From: an uncultured Parabacteroides sp. | Lineage (GTDB): Bacteria > Bacteroidota > Bacteroidia > Bacteroidales > Tannerellaceae | Direction: 5' to 3' | DNA: 17,429 bases | Assembly: GCA_937890135.1 (NCBI GenBank) | Contig: CALBYC010000161.1 | Coordinates: 1-17,429 of the forward strand | Shown here: positions 12,973 through 17,429 of the stretch, one piece after another | Layout: every line of letters starts with the position of its first letter | Position numbering within the stretch: the first letter of the stretch is position 1 | Notes under the pieces: generated by a model | Told to the model about the DNA's origin: nothing | Databases searched by the model: none | Seen by the model: the letters and a program-made list of their open reading frames with translations, nothing else | Translations under genes and position numbers: made by a program

Positions 12973-14490
12973 ATGGATATACAGACTTCTATAGTATATA
13001 ATATCTTCTTTAAGGACAGACTAAAAGCCATAGGTCGTTATGCACAGTTTGCTGATGAAATACAACGACAGCAACTTTTGGAGTTATTGCACAAAGCATC
13101 TGGCACGGAGTGGGGCAAACGATATGGCTACAAACACATTCGACATTACGACGAATACAAAAACCTTTTCCCTGTCAGAAAATACGATGAAATCAAGGCC
13201 GATGTCATGCGAATGATAAAAGGGGAAAAGAACGTGCTATGGGATGGTTCTTGCCATTGGTTCGCCAAAAGCAGTGGGACGACTTCCGACAAAAGCAAGT
13301 TCATACCTGTCACTTCCGATATTCTGCGCCATTGCCACTACCAAGGGGGGAAAGACACGGTTGCTCTTTACTTAAACAATCATCCACAAAGTCGTTTTTT
13401 CACAGGCAAGGGGCTTATATTGGGCGGGAGTCATGCTCCTTCCGCTTTGAATGCCCATGCCCATTGCGGAGATCTGTCCGCCGTTTTATTACAGAATTTG
13501 AATCCTCTCATCAATTGCATCCGGGTTCCCGAAAAACGAATCATTTTAATGGACGAATGGGAAAGCAAAATCAAAGCTATCGTCAAAAGCACTTGCCGCG
13601 AGAATGTCAACAACCTATCCGGCGTGCCATCGTGGATGTTGGTTCTAATTAAAGCCGTATTGGCTTACACGGGGAAAAAGTACTTGACAGAAGTATGGCC
13701 CAACTTGGAAGTTTTTTTCCACGGAGGCATCAGCTTCCTGCCTTATCGCGACGAGTACAAGAGCTTGATTCCTTCCGATCAAATGCACTACATGGAAACA
13801 TATAACGCCTCCGAAGGCTTTTTCGGCATCCAAGACGACCCGCACGACCATTCCCTCCTGCTTATGCTGGATTACGGCATCTTTTATGAATTCATTCCCT
13901 TGAATGAACTGGATTCGGATAATCCTACCGTGTTGCCTCTATGGGAAGTTGAAAAAGAAAAGAACTACGCGATGGTCATAACAACAGCCGGAGGGCTATG
14001 GCGTTACTTGATAGGAGACACGGTCAAGTTCACTTCCCTCCACCCTTATAAATTCATCATTTCAGGCAGGACCAAGCACTTCATCAATGCTTTCGGGGAA
14101 GAGCTAATGGTGAACAATGCCGACACCGCCCTCCAGATGGCTTGTAAATGCACCGGCGCTAAAATCAAAGAGTACACGGTCGCCCCTTTGTTCCTGCTGG
14201 ACAAAGCCAAAGGCAGGCACCAATGGATGATTGAATTTGAGAAAAAACCGGCTTCCATCGCCGAATTCTCCCATCTTTTGGATGAATCACTCAAACAAGT
14301 CAATTCTGATTACGAGGCCAAAAGGTACAAAGAAATCTCCTTGCAGCCTTTGGAAATCATCGTTGCGCGAGAAGGCTGCTTTTACGATTGGTTGAAAAAC
14401 AAAGGCAAGTTGGGCGGCCAGCACAAAATCCCAAGGTTGTCGAACGACCGCACCATATTAGAAGAACTTATCAAACTGAACAAAAACTGA
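12973..14490 (+). CDS. GH3 auxin-responsive promoter family protein (adenylate-forming enzyme)
   Basis: A 505-residue cytoplasmic protein of the GH3 family, part of the ANL adenylating superfamily. Plant members join an acyl acid to an amino acid through an acyl-AMP; the bacterial substrates are unknown. Visible sites are the P-loop-like SSGTTSDKSKFIPVT (100-114) for ATP, YNASEGFFG (277-285), WRYLIGDTVKF (343-353) and ISGRTKHFINAFGEEL (363-378), where the hinge to the C-terminal lid begins. All key blocks are intact and the length fits the family, so it is probably active. ATG 12973 follows its -7 box by 25 nt. A TPR gene begins 6 nt after its stop, so the two form one transcript. Confidence 0.93.
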   Translation: MDIQTSIVYNIFFKDRLKAIGRYAQFADEIQRQQLLELLHKASGTEWGKRYGYKHIRHYDEYKNLFPVRKYDEIKADVMRMIKGEKNVLWDGSCHWFAKSSGTTSDKSKFIPVTSDILRHCHYQGGKDTVALYLNNHPQSRFFTGKGLILGGSHAPSALNAHAHCGDLSAVLLQNLNPLINCIRVPEKRIILMDEWESKIKAIVKSTCRENVNNLSGVPSWMLVLIKAVLAYTGKKYLTEVWPNLEVFFHGGISFLPYRDEYKSLIPSDQMHYMETYNASEGFFGIQDDPHDHSLLLMLDYGIFYEFIPLNELDSDNPTVLPLWEVEKEKNYAMVITTAGGLWRYLIGDTVKFTSLHPYKFIISGRTKHFINAFGEELMVNNADTALQMACKCTGAKIKEYTVAPLFLLDKAKGRHQWMIEFEKKPASIAEFSHLLDESLKQVNSDYEAKRYKEISLQPLEIIVAREGCFYDWLKNKGKLGGQHKIPRLSNDRTILEELIKLNKN

Positions 14491-14496
14491 TGTCAA

Positions 14497-14778
14497 ATGG
14501 CAATGGAGAACATCATCGAAAAAGCGCGCGAACTGGTATATGAAAACGAAACGGATAAAGCCATCCAGCTGTTGAACGACTACCTGAATGAGAATCCTTC
14601 AAGCGACGAAGCGCATTATCTCATGGGAAACGCTTGGCGGAAAAAAGGAGACAACCGGCTTGCGCTGAACAGCTATTTAAAAGCGATACACTTGAATCCG
14701 GACAGCCCGGCGCAAAAGGCCTATGACATGCTGATGGACATATTAGATTTTTATTACAAGGATATGTATAACCAGTGA
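14497..14778 (+). CDS. Small tetratricopeptide-repeat (TPR) protein
   Basis: A 93-residue soluble protein, helical throughout. Residues about 5-36 (ARELVYENETDKAIQLLNDYLNENP) and 37-70 (DEAHYLMGNAWRKKGDNRLALNSYLKAIHLNP) are two TPR units with the usual small and bulky residues (A/G/Y/A/P), followed by a capping helix ending in DFYYKDMYNQ. TPRs bind partner proteins; no catalytic site is present. There is no signal peptide. The start may be ATG 14497 or ATG 14503 (MAMEN). It lies 6 nt after the GH3 gene, which suggests a partner of that enzyme, but no direct evidence exists. Confidence 0.85.
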   Translation: MAMENIIEKARELVYENETDKAIQLLNDYLNENPSSDEAHYLMGNAWRKKGDNRLALNSYLKAIHLNPDSPAQKAYDMLMDILDFYYKDMYNQ

Positions 14779-14783
14779 AGGGA

Positions 14784-14803
14784 GAGGGGGAAATACGCCC
14801 CTC
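14784..14803 (+). terminator. First hairpin after the GH3-TPR unit
   Basis: GAGGGG (14784-14789) pairs with CCCCTC (14798-14803) around an 8-nt loop, 5 nt after the TPR stop. ATTATTATTG follows, only partly T-rich. It may act together with the T-tailed hairpin just downstream. Confidence 0.55.
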
Positions 14804-14812
14804 ATTATTATT

Positions 14813-14846
14813 GCCTTGGTTTTGCACAAGGCATCATGCCTTTTTT
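14813..14846 (+). terminator. T-tailed terminator with a competing upstream arm
   Basis: AAGGC (14828-14832) pairs with GCCTT (14838-14842) around ATCAT, and T-run 14841-14846 follows: a short intrinsic terminator. The arm CAAGGC (14827-14832) can instead pair with GCCTTG at 14813-14818 in a 6-bp stem, so two structures exclude each other, as in an attenuator. The asnA promoter lies downstream, so the simplest role is ending the GH3-TPR transcript. Confidence 0.6.
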
Positions 14847-14951
14847 ATCCTTAACACGATTGCAACACATATGCAATAATCATGTAAAATTATTATTTTG
14901 AACGCACCACAAAAGAATATCTGTCATTTTGCAATAAAACGGCAAAAACCA

Positions 14952-14981
14952 TTGATAATATAACATAAAGCACTACCTTTG
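14952..14981 (+). promoter_or_regulatory. Promoter of asnA
   Basis: TTG at 14952-14954 and TACCTTTG at 14974-14981 are 19 nt apart, the expected Bacteroidota spacing. Transcription would start near 14988, giving a leader of about 34 nt before ATG 15022. The upstream 14850-14950 part is AT-rich with a short ATTGC/GCAAT inverted repeat near 14869-14887. Confidence 0.7.
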
Positions 14982-15021
14982 CCGGACACATAATCCAAAT
15001 AGGAATTAAAGATTTTTATAC

Positions 15022-16059
15022 ATGAGTTATTTTATTAAACCGGAAGGGTACAAGGCAATACTGAACTTGTCCCAAACGGAATTGGGAATCAAGGTCATCA
15101 AAGACTTTTTCCAACAAAACCTGTCATCCGAATTGCGTCTTCGACGCGTGACAGCCCCTCTGTTCGTGCTGAAAGGCAGAGGCATCAATGACGACTTGAA
15201 TGGAGTGGAAAGAGCTGTAACTTTTCCTATCAAAGACTTAGGAGACGCAAAGGCGGAGATTGTCCATTCGCTTGCGAAATGGAAACGACTGACCTTGGCA
15301 GATTACCACATCGAAGAGGGATATGGCATATATACGGACATGAATGCCATCCGCTCGGACGAAGAGCTTGGCAATTTGCACTCGCTATACGTTGACCAAT
15401 GGGACTGGGAGCGAGTAATGAAAAAAGAAGAGCGGAACGTGGACTTCTTGAAAGAGATAGTGGAGCGCATTTATGCGGCGATGGTTCGTACGGAATATTT
15501 GGTTTACGAAATGTTTCCTTCCATAAAGCCAATCCTTCCCCAGAAAATTCATTTCATCCATTCCGAAGATTTATTGAAAAAATATCCTACCTTTACGCCG
15601 AAAGAACGGGAAGATGCAATAACCCGCAAATATGGCGCGGTCTTTATCATTGGCATAGGTGGCAAGCTGAGCGACGGGAAACGGCATGACGGACGTGCCC
15701 CGGACTATGACGACTGGTCTACCGAAACACCCGACGGGTACAAAGGCCTGAATGGTGATTTGTTGGTCTGGGATGCCGTGCTGAACCATGCGATCGAACT
15801 CTCTTCCATGGGCATACGCGTGGACAAAGAGGCCCTGTTACGCCAATTGGAACTGACCGGGACGACCAACCGCAAAGAATTATATTTCCACAAGCGTCTC
15901 CTGAACGGAGAATTGCCACAATCAATCGGAGGCGGCATCGGCCAGAGCAGACTTTGCATGTTCTATCTGCGCAAAGCCCATATCGGAGAAATCCAATCAA
16001 GCATATGGCCGGACGAGATGCGAAGAGAAGCCCGCGAAGCAGGCATCAATTTGATCTGA
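15022..16059 (+). CDS. asnA: Aspartate-ammonia ligase (ammonia-dependent asparagine synthetase)
   Basis: A 345-residue cytoplasmic enzyme that makes asparagine from aspartate, ammonia and ATP, releasing AMP and pyrophosphate. It has the class II tRNA-synthetase-like fold throughout. Recognisable AsnA blocks are ELRLRRVTAPLFV near residue 37, GVERAVTFPIKD, HSLAKWKRLTL, EGYGIYTDMNAIR near 98, HSLYVDQWDWE near 119, APDYDDWSTE near 226, LNGDLLVWD and, at the end, LPQSIGGGIGQSRLCM (motif 3-like, ATP site) near 305. The length is full and no key block is missing. It has its own promoter, and a strong hairpin terminator follows after a GC-rich spacer. It belongs to nitrogen assimilation at high ammonia. 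Confidence 0.97.
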   Translation: MSYFIKPEGYKAILNLSQTELGIKVIKDFFQQNLSSELRLRRVTAPLFVLKGRGINDDLNGVERAVTFPIKDLGDAKAEIVHSLAKWKRLTLADYHIEEGYGIYTDMNAIRSDEELGNLHSLYVDQWDWERVMKKEERNVDFLKEIVERIYAAMVRTEYLVYEMFPSIKPILPQKIHFIHSEDLLKKYPTFTPKEREDAITRKYGAVFIIGIGGKLSDGKRHDGRAPDYDDWSTETPDGYKGLNGDLLVWDAVLNHAIELSSMGIRVDKEALLRQLELTGTTNRKELYFHKRLLNGELPQSIGGGIGQSRLCMFYLRKAHIGEIQSSIWPDEMRREAREAGINLI

Positions 16060-16122
16060 ACCGGATAGTGCTTCCCGGTCCGATGAAGAGCGGCCTTCTG
16101 TATGCCGGATACCGGCCGTACG
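16060..16122 (+). other. GC-rich, multiply palindromic spacer after asnA
   Basis: Short inverted repeats follow one another: ACCGG (16060-16064) with CCGGT (16075-16079), GCCGG (16104-16108) with CCGGC (16112-16116), and the self-complementary CCGTACGG (16115-16122). The RNA would be strongly folded. No T-run follows. It may add to 3'-end stability ahead of the terminator at 16141. Confidence 0.4.
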
Positions 16123-16140
16123 GGATTTCCTGCCGATGAG

Positions 16141-16192
16141 TTCGCAAAAAGGATACTGCCTTTTCGGGAAAAGGTAGTATCCTTTTTGCGAA
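16141..16192 (+). terminator. Long near-perfect hairpin terminator between asnA and ung
   Basis: Arms 16141-16165 and 16168-16192 are inverted copies over 25 positions, with one G16158-T16175 wobble. The base has AAAAAGG against CCTTTTT, so the T-tract (16183-16187) can act as the U-run while the A-tract gives the mirror signal on the other strand. The tip is CTTTTC-GG-GAAAAG. It is by far the longest hairpin in the window. Confidence 0.85.
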
Positions 16193-16244
16193 AAGATAGC
16201 GACCGATTTGATAGTCCGTCGAACTTAAGTTATTTATCATATAT

Positions 16245-16907
16245 ATGAATGTCAGAATAGAATCAAGCTGGAAGGAGCGATTGTCGCCTGAATTTGAAAA
16301 AGATTATTTCAAAAACCTGACAGACTTTGTCCGTCAGGAATATAAATCTTCCACCGTCTATCCTCCCGGTCCCTATATCTTTAATGCGTTCGAGCACTGC
16401 CCGTTCGACAAAGTCAAAGTCGTCATTTTGGGGCAAGACCCGTATCATGAGCCCGGACAAGCCCACGGGCTTAGTTTCTCCGTCCAAGAGGGAGTCCCAT
16501 ACCCCCCATCGTTAGTCAATATTTTCAAAGAATTGGAAAGCGATTTAGGGAAACCCATGCCGGCAAACGGCAATCTGCTCAGATGGGCGGACCAAGGGGT
16601 CTTGCTATTGAATGCAACGCTGACAGTCCGCGCACATCAGGCCGGGTCGCATCAAAATCGGGGCTGGGAAACGTTCACCGATGCCGTCATTCATGAATTG
16701 GCCGAGAAACGCTCCCACATAGTTTATATCTTATGGGGTTCCTATGCGCAGAAAAAAGGAGCGTTCATCGACACTTCGCAAAACCTGGTCATCAAGTCGG
16801 CACACCCCTCCCCGCTCGCAGCGTACAGGGGCTTCTTTGGCAGCAAGCCCTTCAGCAAGGCGAACGATTATTTGATAGCCACAGGGCAAGACCCGATAGA
16901 CTGGTAG
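16245..16907 (+). CDS. ung: Uracil-DNA glycosylase, family 1
   Basis: A 220-residue enzyme that removes uracil from DNA, starting base-excision repair after cytosine deamination or dUTP incorporation. The water-activating motif GQDPYHEP is at 63-70 (Asp65), the uracil-stacking Phe78 lies in GLSFSV, Asn123 in LLLNATLTV reads the uracil edge, and the leucine-loop motif HPSPLAAYRGF is at 187-197 (His187). All family 1 catalytic residues are present and the length is usual. ATG 16245 is the first start after the asnA terminator; a weak AT-rich promoter could lie at 16207-16233 (TTTG then TAAGTTAT), but spacing is poor. It converges with lptD, with 12 nt between stop codons. Confidence 0.97.
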   Translation: MNVRIESSWKERLSPEFEKDYFKNLTDFVRQEYKSSTVYPPGPYIFNAFEHCPFDKVKVVILGQDPYHEPGQAHGLSFSVQEGVPYPPSLVNIFKELESDLGKPMPANGNLLRWADQGVLLLNATLTVRAHQAGSHQNRGWETFTDAVIHELAEKRSHIVYILWGSYAQKKGAFIDTSQNLVIKSAHPSPLAAYRGFFGSKPFSKANDYLIATGQDPIDW

Positions 16908-16919
16908 CCCGTCCCCCTC

Positions 16920-17429
16920 TTAATACCATTGCTGTCCTTCCCTGAAACTGCTGCTTTGATTATATTTCAAATCTTTCAGCAGAGAAGAGCTGACAGCTAT
17001 CGAGAAAGTGTAGGATTTCATCCTGCCTACCGGGATGACGCTTGCGGTCATTTGGAAACAATGCATGTGGCGGGTTATATTGCATGACATGTATGATATC
17101 TTTTTAGTATCAAAATCATAATTGGCATTAAAATTAAAACGCCAGCTTTTGGTCGGCTGGATGCTTCCGTTGAAACTCAAATTATGGTTGATGCGATATT
17201 TATATTCCATTTTGGCCGGATTGAAATCGCCATATCCCAAGGTCATGCCATAATTGAACGAAAAGCTCCAAGGTATGCTTGCTTTATAATACCCGTCCTC
17301 GTCATAATCGCCGGTATCCTTTTTCCTTCCCAACAGACGGCTCTCTTTTTTGTCTCCACCTTCACCATCCTCCTTGTTTTCCTGCCCGGCCGCATTCTCT
17401 TTCTTGCTGTCATTGCCGTCATCGTCCTT
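16920..17429 (-). CDS. lptD: LptD-like LPS-assembly outer-membrane protein, C-terminal part (5' end outside the window)
   Basis: The minus-strand frame is open from the window edge to TAA at 16920-16922, giving the last 169 residues. The C-terminal strands (IPWSFSFNYGMTLGYG, HNLSFNGSIQPTKSWRFNFN, YMSCNITRHMHCFQM, SVIPVGRMKSYTFSIAV) resemble, as I recall, the end of Bacteroidota LptD, the beta-barrel that places LPS on the cell surface. The protein ends in an aromatic residue (QQWY), typical of BAM-folded barrels. A stretch at window residues about 1-44 is rich in Asp, Glu and Lys with Gly/Asn (KKEN, KEDGEGGDKKE), probably a long loop between strands. The gene begins beyond the window, so domain order and promoter are not visible. 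Confidence 0.8.
   Translation of the reverse strand, partial: KDDDGNDSKKENAAGQENKEDGEGGDKKESRLLGRKKDTGDYDEDGYYKASIPWSFSFNYGMTLGYGDFNPAKMEYKYRINHNLSFNGSIQPTKSWRFNFNANYDFDTKKISYMSCNITRHMHCFQMTASVIPVGRMKSYTFSIAVSSSLLKDLKYNQSSSFREGQQWY

Noticed and set aside
16207..16233. Promoter for ung
   Set aside because: TTTG and TAAGTTAT are present, but the -7 box fails at the last bases and spacing is only 15 nt; noted in the ung entry only.

Overview
The window looks like chromosomal core DNA of a member of the Bacteroidales (Bacteroidota), close to Bacteroides, Parabacteroides or Barnesiella. Three things support this. Most leaders carry the Bacteroidota -7 promoter element TAnnTTTG and lack strong Shine-Dalgarno sequences. 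The cluster DUF4271-hemD-rnpA-yidD is typical of the phylum. Several families are characteristic of it: GIN-domain (DUF2807) secreted proteins, bacterial GH3 proteins, a DUF1080 secreted protein and a Bacteroidota-type LptD. I saw no tRNA, rRNA, CRISPR, insertion sequence or phage gene.

Layout. Positions 1-1270: the end of a SIS-domain sugar-phosphate isomerase, then a PfkB sugar kinase. 1386-2441: a lipoprotein of the tyrosine-phosphatase family whose catalytic Cys is replaced by Asp. 2519-4249: a DEAD-box RNA helicase with a DbpA-like RNA-binding domain and a TTG start. 4250-4542: a strong terminator, a tandem array of DnaA-box-like repeats, a good promoter and a hairpin leader. 4543-7156: three secreted proteins (DUF1080 and two GIN-domain paralogues). 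7157-7485: non-coding. 7486-9729: a secreted S9 (DPP IV-like) peptidase. 9768-12879, minus strand: pfkA, DUF4271, hemD, rnpA and yidD in one tightly packed run. 12973-14778: a GH3 protein and a small TPR protein, divergent from pfkA. 15022-16907: asnA and ung. 16920-17429: the C-terminal end of lptD on the minus strand.

How it works together. Most genes are housekeeping: glycolysis (PfkA), heme synthesis (HemD), RNase P (RnpA), membrane-protein insertion (YidD), asparagine synthesis (AsnA), DNA repair (Ung), RNA remodelling (DEAD-box) and outer-membrane LPS export (LptD). The envelope-facing genes (lipoprotein pseudophosphatase, DUF1080, two GIN proteins, S9 peptidase) form the less-understood part.

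The most interesting signals are the Cys-to-Asp phosphatase, the DnaA-box-like array at 4329-4374, the very regular TGGG ladder in the first GIN protein, a set of hairpins whose wobble pairs point to RNA-level function on the plus strand, and the pfkA-DUF4271-hemD-rnpA-yidD linkage with possible internal promoters. I found no unmistakable new multi-gene system; the findings are leads.
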